Assembly (NCBI GenBank): GCA_026874595.1
Contig: CM049316.1
Span: 34,419,339-34,483,338, forward strand
Reading direction: 5' to 3'
Length of the DNA: 64,000 nt
Source: Sipunculus nudus
Taxonomy: Eukaryota; Annelida; Sipuncula; Golfingiida; Sipunculidae
The notes below the pieces were generated by a model that saw only the letters and a list, made by a program, of their open reading frames with translations, was not told the DNA's origin and did not search any database. Below are positions 24,830-37,580 of the stretch, piece by piece; position 1 is the stretch's first letter, and each line of letters begins with the position of its first letter. The position numbers and the translations under genes were made by a program.

Positions 24830-25450
24830 CTCATCGTAGACTAAAAAATCAAGAAATTTTTTTCTGATATTGTCTTGCAGTTTAATATAAGCCCGCCCGA
24901 AAACGTTACCTGCTGAAACCGTGTGCTTAAAATATTGTGCTATTAAAAAATGTTAAAATATCATATGAAAATAAATGTATATTTGAGAAGAAAGTATACC
25001 ATCAGAAAGAACATTGTATCGGTATTAATATTAACTTGTTTTAAATTATAATTTATATGTTTAAACGATAAATATTATTTGGGTCCAATATTGATTTTTT
25101 TGGGTTGATTCATTTTACATCTGTTTAGATAAACAAGCTATTAGCCAACATTAATAAATTATTAGGAATTATTTTGTGTCATTTGAAGTTTACCGACTTT
25201 ATGTCATTTCAGTCCGCAAAATATACATTCCGTCAAGACTTGTCAAAAAGTAAGGCGCATTTGTGTGGTTAACATGCGCGTGTCCGGGCTCCCAGCTACA
25301 TCAAAAATCCAACTTCATTGACGTTACCCAGCTAGCTAATCCTAATTTGCCAGATAGTCGTGGCGCTTTAAAATTTTCTTCTCGAATTTTAAGCTTAATC
25401 TGCAGTTAGAAAATGATGGACTTTCGGGAAACAAATGATTTCTTACAGTG
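24830..25450. repeat. Segmental duplication, copy 2 (partner 16640-17330)
   Basis: This is the same stretch as 16640-17330, in the same orientation, with many substitutions. No glutamine synthetase-like exon follows it, in contrast to copy 1. Beyond it lie a G/A-rich tract at 25528-25552 and a further hAT-like element. Confidence 0.6.
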
Positions 25451-25795
25451 CAGTGCCAACCAAATTAACGAAAGAGAAATCGCCGCGAAGCACTCGCCAT
25501 CAACAGTTCACGCGTTATTTTTTTTTGGGGAGGGGAGGGGAGGGGGAGGAGGTAATCACCTCCGTTTTAATGCTTAATTAACTACATATATGTACGTATG
25601 CAGATAACCATTCCGGATTCGGACTCCCTTCATGACCTAGATGGACGGGCCACTATGACACACTCTCATAGCCACGCCGGCATTCGAATCTAGGTCGCAA
25701 GTGAAGGGAGCCGAGCGTGTTACCGCACGACTTTTCAGGCTCGTGAGGAGAGGTCTATTTTCATATTTGTACATCATTCGTCATGCCTAGACATT

Positions 25796-25843
<48 letters not shown>

Positions 25844-25846
<3 letters not shown>

Positions 25847-26177
25847 GCTGTATCAATATATCGATATATCGATACGAATCGATACACGACGTCGATACGA
25901 TAACCGAAATGCGTTGCGTGCTGTATCGATGTAAAACATTGATTGATAAAGAATAGGGATATAACTCTAACTTTAAATATAACCATGGTGATTAATACAG
26001 CTAAATCCATCGTATATTTGTTACTTTGGCTTTTAAGACTGGATATGAAAATGCATATACGCATGCACGTCTGTACTTCCATGACAGGCCGGCGCATGTA
26101 AGCGATAATAGGAGAATGTTATTGACGCTTATTTTTATTAATGAAATTGATACTCGCTTCACATAATGCTACTGTAA

Positions 26178-26249
<72 letters not shown>

Positions 26250-27215
26250 TGTGACCTCCACAGGGCACGTATTTCGCTTTATATTTCATTTTACCTGTAC
26301 TTGTTTTTTAACGCAGCAATTTCTCATCGGAACTCCCGCGTTCGACATAAGAGGAAAGTGACTAATAGGATTTATGTTCGCAGAAATATATAAAATTGTG
26401 TAATTTCATAACATAAAGATACAGCCTGTGATCTTCCCCACCAAATGCAATACAACAGTGTTTGTGTATGGGATGGCGGGGGGGGGGGGGGTGCAAAAGA
26501 AGATCGGGATTTTAATAGTCTATTCAATAGTATTGAGTAAATGCGGCTATGGGAAATGTTTCTGTCTACATGTCGATAATTTTATGCCATTTATCAAACG
26601 ATACATTGGGTTCTTACTTCGAAATGGTCCCCTGTCCTCCCCCACTGAAAATAGTTCACCCTCCCGGGTTCTTGGCGACAACAGGCCCTCTGACATGTGG
26701 CTCGCCCAGTAAAGAGCGGAAAATGCTTAAGGTAAAGAAGTCATGTATGACTGCATTTTATCCAAATAAATAAAATAATAAGCAAAATGCAACATTTGCA
26801 AAGCAGTAGTGACAAGTTCCGGAGGAACTACAAATATCAACACATTTGAGAAGACATAATATAATAGTCCTCATAGGCGCTTCAAAATCGCCACGACGAG
26901 TGTCAACCGGAGAGGCTTCACCTACAAGTTCTACCTCAAGTACGCCTTCTACTTCGGCTGGGATATTTGAGAAAACTCGTTCACCAAGGACAATAGCCCG
27001 ACGGGCAGGGCTGCCCGTTGCCCAGGCAATATTGTACTATGTTATAAGCATGCTGTATATTTAAAATAAAATAAAAACATGTAAACAAAGAAACCGAGCT
27101 TTTATTAAGAAATGATATACAAAAAACGGAGCGTATCGTCAATACGTATCGGTATCGGATTATCTTTATCGCAATACGTATTGTATCGGAAGAGGCGGAC
27201 CGATACCCAGCCCTA
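25844..27215. mobile_element. Non-autonomous hAT-like transposon with ATCGATA/ATACGTATCGG subterminal repeats
   Basis: The left end reads TAGGCTGTATCAATATATCG and the right end, reverse-complemented, TAGGGCTGGGTATCGGTCCG. They share a short imperfect terminal repeat of the hAT type (TAGGGCTG...TATCG). Both subterminal regions are packed with ATCGATA, ATACGTAT and TATCGG variants. ATATATAT lies on both sides (25836-25843 and 27216-27223), which would be the 8 bp hAT target duplication, although the left flank is a TA microsatellite so the match is weak evidence. The interior contains a long TA tract, a G tract and a short Ser/Thr-rich frame (26846-27064) of unknown meaning. There is no recognisable transposase catalytic region. 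Confidence 0.65.
26181..26248. repeat. (TA)n microsatellite inside a hAT-like element
   Basis: About 34 TA units within the 25.8-27.2 kb element. Another TA tract (25799-25843) abuts its left end. A G tract follows at 26478-26491. Confidence 0.95.
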
Positions 27216-27749
27216 ATATATATGTTGACTGTCCGCAACATTTTGAGCGTATTTATTTTTTGTTCTTTTTTCAGTAAGGCCACCATGCATTAACTGATAT
27301 TTACTGACGACCTGTTGACTTGGGAGACGACACATATTATTTTCCCAGAATTTCTTTCATTTCCAAAGTGTGATATCCAGGGGTTGCCGCACATAAGACT
27401 TAACAGCCATAGACCTTAATTATTGCGCGTTAGCCAATCACTCCTCTCGGCTCAAACAACTGTACATGTGAGGCTCGATAACAGCCAAAGTTACCTAGAT
27501 TAGAGCTCTGTTCATATGGTCAACCGAAAGAACCAAAAGATAATTCTTATCCTAACATTTCAGAGGAACTAGGCGATCGGACGTCGGCTGTTAATCGCTT
27601 TAAAGCTAACACGGTTTTCATGTTTTAAAAGATTCAAACGATTATGTAGCCTGGAAGGTGTTGGCACGTTTTAACCTCGGGTACTTTTTAGCGAACCTGT
27701 GAGCTTATGCGATCCCGCGGCGTCGTCCGTCGACCGTCCGCCGTCCAGG

Positions 27750-29010
27750 GCTGACTGTCCGCTGTCAATGGCTGTATGTCAGAAACCGTCGGAGCTAGCA
27801 GCTCTAAATTACATGTGAGAAATTAGTCACATGTGAAACTTGGTGCCCTAGTGCTTATGATTTGGTATCTGCATTAATTTGGATTTTATAAAGAAAAGGC
27901 TTAAAAACCTTTAAAAATCTACTTCTCTGAAACTGTCAAGCCAAATTGTCCAATATTTCACAAAAATGTTCCCTGGAACAATCTCTCTCAAGTTTTTGAA
28001 TGGTTCCAGGTCCGTGATTTTTACCCCGTTACAGGAAGTTGAACTAAGTCATGTGCATGCTAAAATTTCAATCTCAGAAACGGCTGGAGGTATCATCATC
28101 AAATTTTATGTTAATGTTGGTCACTTGAGTCATATCTGAAATTGGTGCATTGGTTGCGCCACCTACATTGGTCCTTTTGTACGGGGGTTAACGGTGCCCG
28201 AAGCATAGAGAGGGATACAAAAAAAACTTCTCTGAAAGTGTAAAGGCATATTGTTTAATATGGCACAGAAATGCTGAAAGGGTAGTGCTTTCTTAAGTTT
28301 GTTCAAATAGTCTCTGTTCAATGATTTTGGCCGAGTTATGGGAAGCTGAATATAGTCAAATGTTATAGCAGCCCATTTCTGCTCAGTGGCTACAAAGATC
28401 TTATCAAAAACCACTGGGTCAAATTCTTTAATCTCGCACATGAATGTTCCTTAAATATTGATAATTCCAATTTGTTCAAATGGTTTTGATTTAGTGATTT
28501 TTCTCAGATTTTATACAGGAAAAGTAAAAAAAAAATATACAAAACATGAAATCTTCTTCTCCAAAACTTTTCGGCCAAATTGTCCAAAATTCCACAGATA
28601 TGGTCCCTAGAACAGACGCTCGCATATTTGTTTGAATTACTCCAGTTCGGTGATTTTGGCTGAGTTACATGAGGTTTTACTTTGTCATCTGTGTAAAAAA
28701 ATAATACTTAACTTAAAATCTAATAAACAGCTGGAGCTATCATCACCAAATTTTATGCAAATGTTTGTCACATGAGTCCAATCTGAAATAAAGTGTTGGT
28801 AGTGCCACCTACATTGATCTGTGTTTTACAAGCAAAAATGTAAGTTTACACTCTTCTAGCATATACCGTGTGTTTTTATGAACTGTTAAGCTGATTGGTT
28901 TAAACTTTACAAGAACTGTTCTATGGTATTGTTCTGTCAGTTTTATAAGAAAAGATTGGGTAAATGCTGCTTTAAAAAAGCATTGTAGCCAATTGGAAAA
29001 GGCTTTCAGT
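27750..29010 (+). repeat. Diverged tandem array, about 310-325 bp period
   Basis: Units start near 27917, 28229 and 28553, with a weaker one near 28843. Each has CTTCTCTGAAA(C/G)TGT...AAATTGTCCAA..., a TTTGTTTGAA...CCAG segment and GTGATTTTxxCxGAGTTA. Alternate units also share ATCATCACCAAATTTTATG and GCGCCACCTACATTG. No coding function is seen. A further fragment at 29495-29523 repeats CTTCTCTGGAAC...GCCAAATTGT. Confidence 0.6.
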
Positions 29011-29104
29011 GTTTGAAACAATTTTGGCAGCATGGCAAGTTTCAACATGTCAAGTCAAGAGGTCAATCAGTGCACCCAGGTGCAGTCCAGACATCATCAT
29101 GCCA

Positions 29105-29185
29105 ACTGATCTTGCTCTGCCTGGTGTCCAGATACAGTCTAGACGTCTAGACTATGTGTCTAGACACATCATCTAGACATCTAGA
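29105..29185. repeat. TCTAGA palindrome cluster
   Basis: AGTCTAGACGTCTAGACT, GTGTCTAGACAC and ATCTAGACATCTAGAA occur within about 80 bases. They are overlapping short palindromes able to form small hairpins. The following 29.2-30.3 kb has no recognised feature. Confidence 0.5.
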
Positions 29186-30324
29186 ACCTGCCAACGGTAT
29201 CAGATTTTACAATAGGAGAAGTTACGCTATGTGTCTATAAATAACTATGGCAGACTGCAAACCATTTCAGATTGGCCAACAGGTCAAGTTTCAGTTTGTA
29301 AGAGCCAGTGGTAAGTTTCAGCCTGTAAGAGCCAGTGGTACGGTTACATGTGACACATTAGGTACCCTTGACCTGGGGGAAAGCTGAGCCTCCGTTGCCA
29401 GAATGCATCAATAGGTGTGACTCAATACCAAGGCTAAAAGAGTAACTTGTTCTTAGATTTAATAGGGAAAAAGCTAAAAATCATTTTAAAATGTTCTTCT
29501 CTGGAACCATGCTGCCAAATTGTGCATTTATCTGTTCCAATATCCCTCCCTGGCAAAAAGAACATGTCGGAAATATCCTGACTGATTCATCCTAGTTTTA
29601 AATGTCCTAGTCCGAAGTGTGCAGGTCCGAAACGTCCATTTGGCTGAAATGATAATGACGAAGGTAGATATGCAGGACATGAGAGGATCAATTTTAATAT
29701 TTAAAAATAAACTTCCATAATCCCAAACTTTGCACAGGTTTGCATTAGGCCTGTATGCCTTGTTTTTATAATGAGGTATTTTTTCAATTGAATCCCGCAA
29801 AACTGTCATATTTTGACGTAACACTCGGCAAAAGTTTGTGAACTGGCGTGACCTCTACTACGCAGTTTTCTTAGAAAATAAACGCAACCAGGTAGCAAGC
29901 CGAGTTATCACATAAATGTGGTGCTTTTCTCGGAAAAGATATGACTTTTTTATGTTAATGGGGAAACTGTTAGGTGCTAAAAAAGCATATAATTTCAGTC
30001 CCTCAAAATCATCCAGCCTTTCGTAAACAACATGATTTAGCGGACTGTCAGCTTGAGTGGTTGTAAGAAATATAGCACACAAGGGTCGTATTTGGTATTG
30101 TTATGCATGAATCCTTTTCTTTAGTTAAACCCCGCAGCAGTTCATCGGAAAGAGACATGTATTATAAAGTATGAAATTGAAAGCATCTCCGATTATTGCT
30201 CAAATGTCGTATATCAAGAAATGTCATGTACCACATTAACGGTTCACAAATTTTCTTATTATTATTTTCACAGTACAAATAAACAAGTACGATGGCTGAT
30301 TTAGGACACACACAAAATATTTAA

Positions 30325-30475
30325 ATTTCAATGTTAAATCTCGAGATCTCGAGATAAATATTTTTTTCTGCAGCAAACATTTTTTTTGGTGAAATTTTAT
30401 GTCGAGATCCCGAGATGTTAAGTGGAGATCACGAGATATTATCACGAAATCTCGAGATAAAATTTCAATGAAAAA
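30325..30475. repeat. TCTCGAGAT-rich inverted repeat
   Basis: About 150 bases contain repeated ATCTCGAGAT and variants (GAGATCCCGAGATG, GAGATCACGAGAT). Inverted edges AATTTCAATG...AAATCTCGAGAT and ATCTCGAGATAAAATTTC face each other. It looks like a short palindromic repeat element; the exact borders are not clear. Confidence 0.5.
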
Positions 30476-30479
30476 AAAT

Positions 30480-31750
30480 TGATAAGTCCACATGGGCGTT
30501 CTACGAACCATTCGATGCTTAATTGACGTAAAGCAAAACAAAGTTGAAGGGACCGACTTCTATATCTGACGTCTGTCAAATAAACAATCTATTGAACCTT
30601 TCATAAAAAATGAGCCAATCCCACAGGGTGAAGGCGGTGCCTTTTGTTTCCACGTGTTTATAACATGGGTCGGGATGGGGGTTAGGGGGGTGCAAAAATG
30701 GCCACTGATCGTAATAGAAAGACTTCCAGCAGACACATCTGGCTTCAATTTAGGGAGTACAGAGTTCTGTAAATGACAAATATTGCATTGCTTACATGCT
30801 CTAACAAACATCAACTAAGGATCTTTCAATAACTCGGTTACATGTTTTTATCTGTATGTTAACACTGGCTCAAGTACCTTGTGTACATTTAGCCTGTAGA
30901 TAAAATGTTTACTCGTCACATTTGCGTTATAAAAACCTTTCCCAGAAAGGTTTACCTTCACTTCTTTAATATGTATATGCAGAGTTAGCCGGAATCACAA
31001 AAATTCTATAAATAAGACAGTAAATAGTGACAGAGCAGATCATTTTGCTGAGAGATGATCGAAATATTTAACCGTTAATTATGAATATAAATTAGTTATG
31101 AAGATAGGTTGACTAAAGGTAATCTGAGCTATAGTTATAGTCATAGTGGATCAAGACATGGGTAATCTGAGCTAAAGTTATAGCCATATATTTAGTGGAT
31201 CAAGACTGGGGCTCTAGGGGCTGAAGCACCCCCCCCCCCCCAGCGTACCTACCCAAAACACAGTTATCATTTTTAGCATATTTACATTTATGATGGTCAA
31301 ATACATATGCCATAAAACAAACCGCCATTTCAATAAAAAAAAAAACAGCTGAAAAAAAATGTACAAGAAGCGTGTTTCTATATCAGGCTCATATTTGTTT
31401 GTATTTTTAAAATAATCAGGTACCCACAATGCATGCAGCAGACCCTAACAGACAATTTACGGTAGGGGCGCTTATAACGTCAATTACGGTTATTCAATAC
31501 CTTGGAATATATCTTTACGACATTTGACATAAAAGGAAATCACTGATATGTATAAAATGCAAAACTACAAACCAAAATAGAATTCAAGTCTCCTATACAT
31601 TTTGAAAAATTAAAATACAATTCAAGGATAGTCAAAAAAGTTATGAGTCCTTATTTCATGTGCGTGTAAGTATGTCATTCCCACTGCAGTGTAATTAAAT
31701 CATTCCGAATCGCAGTCGGAAAGAGCGTTCGACATGATACATTTTTACTC
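30480..31750. other. Unassigned intron sequence next to the intact first exon
   Basis: No gene recognised. It contains a C tract at 31231-31241, and a short direct repeat around GGTAATCTGAGCTA(T/A)AGTTATAG at 31118 and 31160. Confidence 0.4.
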
Positions 31751-31752
31751 AC

Positions 31753-31897
31753 CGATAAATGCGTACAGTCCATGCTCCGTGTATGTGGGAACGTTCCGCT
31801 GAGCCACGGTAACTCCCCTTTGTATCCCATGTATATCACACCAAGTAAATCGGACGTAATCATAGTCTTCTAGTTCCTTACACATTTCTTTCGCCAT
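31753..31897 (-). CDS. Glutamine synthetase-like gene, first coding exon (intact copy)
   Basis: The exon opens with ATG in a strong context (ACCATGG) and encodes 48 residues plus one base, ending at ATCG/GTGAGTAA, a near-consensus donor in phase 1. The peptide contains DYDYVRFTWCDIHGIQRG, which matches the first strands of the N-terminal beta-grasp domain of type I glutamine synthetases and lengsins (pattern YVRFxWxDxxGxxRG). Its trailing G plus the CC that starts the exon at 15234 make an alanine codon, and the reading frame continues into SSALGPRTQ, a normal N-domain sequence. It is therefore the best partner for the 14045-15234 exon, with an intron of about 16.5 kb. Two damaged copies of this exon lie downstream at 17.4 and 9.6 kb. 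The 5' flank is shared with the 17.4 kb copy. Whether the 31.8 and 15.2 kb exons are joined in real transcripts is an inference. Confidence 0.85.
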
Positions 31898-32020
31898 GGT
31901 GATATTTCTTGAGTCACAGCTAGTATGTAATACCCAGGTGGTTCAACCCGACGGTGGGAGTCGTATGGACGAGAATGCACCGCTATAGATATCTAGGTCA
32001 ACTTTTTTGGGTTAGTGCGG
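31898..32020 (-). promoter_or_regulatory. Duplicated 5' flank of the glutamine synthetase-like first exons
   Basis: About 110-120 bases upstream of the intact first exon match the sequence upstream of the truncated copy (17465-17580), including a shared segment with GGTGGGAGTCGTATGGACGA and ATCTAGGTCAAC. The third copy at 9.6 kb keeps only a hint (GAGATCTAGAT near 9685). The duplication therefore carried the 5' untranslated region and probably the proximal promoter. No TATA box was recognised. Confidence 0.45.
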
Positions 32021-32678
32021 GCAAGTGCGACCAACGGGAAGAAAGTACTTGTAAATAATAAACTGCCTGTCAAGAAGAGATTCGTTTAGAATAGAATAGG
32101 ATGGAGGTTAATAAGCCGTAAACAGCTTTCCTTAATTGATAGAGATACCGAGAGGATAGGGGCGATACAGTAACAACATAATGGTTACAGGCACAATTTA
32201 TTATTACGCGCGACATTTCTAAATAACAATCAAAAAAGTACCTGAAAACGTGTTATTATTAATGTAATAAAGGATGATCCAAACAACAACAAATTAACCA
32301 GATGTGTACCGTTATTAACCATGCCAGTTAGACCAGTTTGTGAGCCAGGGCATAAGTAGAACACACGTTTCCATTGAAAGAAAAAACAGCACGTGTCATT
32401 TATCTGTTAAGGTACGGTAACCCAGATACTACTAGGTTGTTCCGTCCGAGTGATTTCCTTGTCCGAATACTGGAGCATACTGAGCTACATGTATATAGAG
32501 TGGGGGATATATAGTCAGGTTCATACTGTGAGTATTGAGTATTGAAAATATCTGCAATATCTATAGTTAACAGTCCGTTCGTAGCATCCTACATTTATAC
32601 TGAATATAATAGCCGGATATCAATTATATTATCTATAATACCAATTATATAATTCAATATTCAAGAGTTTAAGACATT

Positions 32679-32734
<56 letters not shown>
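32679..32734. repeat. (CA)n(TA)n compound microsatellite
   Basis: CA units run directly into TA units, ending just before the foldback element. A TG-rich tract occurs at 33000-33030 on its other side. Confidence 0.95.
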
Positions 32735-32739
<5 letters not shown>

Positions 32740-32740
32740 A

Positions 32741-32925
32741 ATTAATTAATGTTCAGTTAGTTTGACTTCATCTGTTGGTGCTACAGTAGCAATGTTGAGG
32801 TTGCTCATACTCGTTAGGTACATATACATCAGGTACATAATGTTTCAACATTGTTCCCACGAAACAGTACTGTAGTACCAACAGATGAAGTCAAACTAAC
32901 TGAACGTTAATTAATTATAAAACGC
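32741..32925. mobile_element. Foldback/MITE-like element with about 48 bp inverted arms
   Basis: The left arm contains GTTCAGTTAGTTTGACTTCA followed by TCTGTTGGTGCTACAGTA. The right arm is its reverse complement with only a few mismatches, ending CTGAACGTTAATTAATTA. About 85 bases separate the arms. The outer edges are TTAATTAA, compatible with insertion into a TA target, as for Tc1/mariner-type MITEs. It sits directly beside a (CA)n(TA)n microsatellite. Confidence 0.7.
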
Positions 32926-33000
32926 TCCCATATGGTTGAGCACAATCACCTGGATGTATTGAATGCATATTATTTGATCAATGCATATTATACATATATA

Positions 33001-33031
<31 letters not shown>

Positions 33032-34175
33032 ACAGTCCAACCTGTCTCAACAACGACCTGTAAAATTGGGGTAACTGGCTTTTACGACCATTGGATATCA
33101 GTCCCCCCTGGCTCTTTCGGATTACGGCCCTTTTTCCGACCTAGGTGATATATTACTAATAAACTGGCCTGCCCAATGCGGGCACTCTTTGTGCTACGTC
33201 TTCACCAGCGCTGACCGGTCGGTTGATTGGCCATAAGTTACAGTCTTTTTGAAAGGGCACACGGTTTGTTTTATCGTTGTGCGCGTGTACCAATGCAGGT
33301 TGGTGGTTTTCATTCAAGCTAAGTGCTAAGATATTTAATGTTCAGATATAAAGCGTAAATAGAAGGTCATGTATTAATGATTGGCTCTTATTTGTGGTGA
33401 AGGTAGCATTGAACATAGCTAAGGCATTTGATTTATTTGTATTTTACTAATATATCTTATTTTTATGTGTGCTGTTTTGTTGAAACGTAGATTTGTTAAA
33501 AGTGACTGGCTCACACGAATGGATATTCCCAAGAATTCATCTTTAATCTTTGACCCCGTGGCTTGTCTTTAAAGTATTCATTGCATTACATGAAATGCCT
33601 TTTATAAAGAGTGAAAATGACTTTAGATGTTCTTAAGAAGCAAGTGCTGTTAGTAACAAGAGTCGTTCACATTCGCCGTGTCAGAAGAACCTCTATGAGT
33701 TTGAACAGTACCTTATTAGAAACCGTTTAGCGACTGACTTGTTCACATACAACCCTCTATTATATTCAACTTGTATTTTATAAATTTGATGTACTGCCGT
33801 AAATTGCTGTCGCACTGACAATATCGGTACAGTATCTGGTAAGACCACACCGGCACGCCCGACTCAATGTAAATTAGAACTTAAAGTTGAGTCAGATTAT
33901 TGAAAGCGAAGGAATTGGTCGGCGCAAGCAAGCGTAAAATAAAACTGTATTCAAATGTAATTCATTTCATTCATATATCAGCATGCACATAAATTACACA
34001 TATGCATATGTAAGTATATGGTTACAAAATACCATTTAACACCAAGACCTTTCATTTTTGAAAGTGGTCTAATGTATAATTCCGTCACAAATATGTCATC
34101 TAGGTTTGTGCAGTCCTAAATTATAAGAATCTGTCTAATAGGGGCCCCGTCCCATGCATGTAGGATTAGACAGTT

Positions 34176-34179
34176 TTGA

Positions 34180-34226
<47 letters not shown>

Positions 34227-34240
34227 TATATACATACATT
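34176..34240. repeat. (TA)n microsatellite
   Basis: TA tract with minor interruptions. The surrounding 32.93-34.89 kb shows no coding region or recognised element other than a TG tract (33000-33030) and a G tract (34787-34802). Confidence 0.9.
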
Positions 34241-34893
34241 GTTTGGCGAACTCATTTATGGTATATCCAAAGCGAAGGGGGCTCTCAGGCCTGATTCCAA
34301 ATCAATGTTTGTCCAGCAGTTAATTAAATTTCTAGCTCAGGAGATTTTCAAACAAGTTGAGCTTAAGCGATTGGTGCCGTCTATTGGCCTCAGTAGAGGT
34401 GACAAATGATCCAATCGAACAAATTGATCGTACAATCGATTCTCTGTCATCTCCTATTGTCCATCTGTGCGTCTGTTTTATTTAATATCACATATCGGTA
34501 CAAATTTTTTTTATGTATTGGCATGATATTTTGCATTTTCATAGTTATTGTATACCTTGAGCCTCAGCACAAAACCCTACGTATACATGTTTCCACGTGG
34601 CTTCAAATGTGTGCGTCTTTTTGGATGAAAATCAGATATACCCCTGGGACGGTTGATGTATGTAACCCTGACATTTTGCAGGTCCATACAACTTTGACAG
34701 CTTTCTCGCACACAAGACAGCAGTCGTGTGGGCAAGAAAGCTATCAAAGATATCTAGCTCCAGATCGTACCACCAGAAGCGGATTCGGGGGGGGGGGGGG
34801 GGTAATTTTATCCTTTTTTGTCCGAAGCAACCTTTTTTAAAGGGTTCAGACAAAATTTTGCAGCCTGGACCCCCCTTTTCCGGACTTTGGGAC

Positions 34894-35178
34894 CTATCTT
34901 CCTGAAGTTTTGTTTGTCCATAGATCACTGAATAATTCATCTCTCACACAAGACTGGTGGTGCCATCTATATAAATTCGTTTTTTTAATGGCGTAAATCT
35001 CATATCTTCCAGTCAGAGCATTTTTCAAAGTTTTGCTTCCATGGCTGAGGCATGTATTCATAAAGACCACCGTTTTTCCAGTTATCTCTGGATTTATCAG
35101 TGTCTGGTTGCAATATTTACATAGGGGATCAACACACGTCATTGACTTTGCCCAAAACGTCACTGTGTCAATTGGCAA
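34894..35178 (-). CDS. Hypothetical open frame with Cys/His pairs
   Basis: This is a 94 codon minus-strand frame containing CVDPLCKYCNQTLINPEITG and later YRWHHQSC. The CxxC and HHxxC spacing resembles a zinc-binding fold, and codon use looks less random than the flanks. It sits between a poly-G-associated repeat (34770-34890) and family P copy 3. It could be a transposon fragment. No family is recognised. Confidence 0.3.
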   Translation of the reverse strand: MPIDTVTFWAKSMTCVDPLCKYCNQTLINPEITGKTVVFMNTCLSHGSKTLKNALTGRYEIYAIKKTNLYRWHHQSCVRDELFSDLWTNKTSGR

Positions 35179-37580
35179 TAAGCTTTTATAATAGCTATAT
35201 CTATATGTCTAAACAATTTATTAAATACCCCTTTTACATGGAAGCTGCATAGACGACTATGATTTAGTGAACATATACTGTTAATTCCAAGTCACTTTGG
35301 ACGATTCCGTCATTTTAAAATATCTCAGGAACAATTTGTTTGCATGGTGATTATTATGACCTCTACCTAACTTTTAGGGTCGGTCCTGCTGATAGTGAAT
35401 GCAATATTTCAAGATCAGGTCGACCTTTCCAGTATAAAGTCTTTAAGGAAGGTGTGTATCATTGTCTGACTGTCCCTGGTTCATTCGAGAGTGTTTGGGA
35501 TAATATGACAGGCCTAACCATTCTGTGGTATTATAATAAATAGTTTAAATGAAAAGATTAAATATTTGTTTTAAAATTAAATTTGGGGATTTTTCTTCTT
35601 AACTATAGGATGAAGAATATTCTTTTTCCCGTAAAATAGGGTTCTTTAAAAAGTGTTTGACTTATTTTTAAGACTTAAAATGGTTTATTTCTCGAAAAAG
35701 CTAATGTCATATATATTCTAAATTATGCATATATGATACTTACAGTATAAATTTCCAAACTTTCCTTCATATTTGTTGAAAGATGAGTTGAACAGATTTG
35801 AAATTGGTACAATTTCGGTAAAGACTAATTAAGAAAACTTTACGTGTAAGCATATATCATTAAGAATATAAACTTAAGAAATATTTCCTTGCATTGTTCT
35901 GATGTTTATTTTATAAAAAAAATAGACAAAAATCTAAATTATATCTGATATACATATACTTTCTGAGAAATAAACAATTTAAATATTTTTTAATTATCAC
36001 TTTATTATATTTTTCAATATATTTTTTTTAATTAATTTTTTTTCTCCTTATGATATAGGAATCATTTTCGCGTTAATAAGGTCACGTTTCTTAAATAATT
36101 AAATACTCCTTTCATACTTTTAACAAGTTCGAAATATACCGTTTATTATATTATATCTCGGATGGAACTCTTTCTCAGGTTAACGATATTTCCTTTGGCG
36201 GTCGCCATGTGGCGCTAGTTATCATAGTCAGTGATATTACTCCCCCTGTTAATATAAAACCGCCACTTATCTGTACATTGACACTGCAAATTAGTAAAGC
36301 TTTTGTGTGATAGCATAAACATGTAAAATATAAACATGGCGGCTATCATCCCTCCATCGCAAGAGATCCTTTTAATAACGAACTTCCATAATATTTTTTA
36401 TCAATAACATTCATTGAAGAAATATCAATAAAGATTTTATTAAATTTCAGGATATTTCCATTTTAACTCTTTAATGAACGACCAAGAACCTTGACCACCA
36501 TGCAGTTTAAAGGGAAATCTCCCGACTAGAATTTTATGCAGCGGTGTCTGGGACATAACCCATAAAATTATGACACAGAAACGAAATAAAAAATTACAAG
36601 TATTTCGAGGATCCTTTTAAACATTTGACCAAAATTTTTTTTAATATCTCAAGATCAGGTTTCTTTTTATCTCAATTCATGGTGAAAAAAATATACACTG
36701 ATATTTGCAGTAAAGAAATTAAAACAATAGGAAAAAACTCTACGAAAAATATATCATTAACTTTTTTAGCCTAATATTTGGGACCGGATTGTCAAATGCT
36801 ACCCATTTCACAACTTTTTATTATTTTTTTTAATTTTTTTTTTCTTTCATTAATGGCTTCACTGTCAAAGTGTTAACTGGTGGGAGCAAAGTTATGGTCA
36901 AACACTTGTCGTTAACTATTTTCTGGGATCAGAAGTAGGGGCCACCAGTGTGAGTATCTTATTCGCATAATTCTAAAACCCGTTGTCTCTGTCACACGGG
37001 TCTTTTTAAATTTACTAAATTTACCTCTGTTTGTACAAGGGAAGCGATCGATATTTGATCGAGAAAAGCCTTGTATAACAAGTGATTTAATAATTTTAAT
37101 AGGAAATTTCATTCCTAAATAAAAAATTTCAAGTCTTCTGTAGGTGCCTGTTTAAAAAGGGACACGCCTGAGAAAATACTCGACCATTTCTTAGGTATTC
37201 CTGTCAACAACAGTCACACATATTTCATATTTTCGAGTATTATTGTCACAGTTTGCCTTTATTAATAATCCACTCCTCTGACAGATGGCAACACCAGTTA
37301 GGCCGACACGTCCTAAATCGCCGAATCTAATACATACACACGTCCTAATAAGACCACCTGTGAATTAAGACCACATTTGGCCAGTAGCACAGGAGTTCTT
37401 ATTACCTATCGTTCCCTGTACCTGTTTCATCTTTCAGTCACTGATTATAACGTGGAGGTATTAATCTGTATAAAAGAGTCGATTTTTAAAGGCTATTTGG
37501 CAGGTTTGAAATGAATAATCATCACTTGGTTAAGTTTAACATGTACATTTGTCAACAATGGCGGAAAGAGGAATGTGGAT

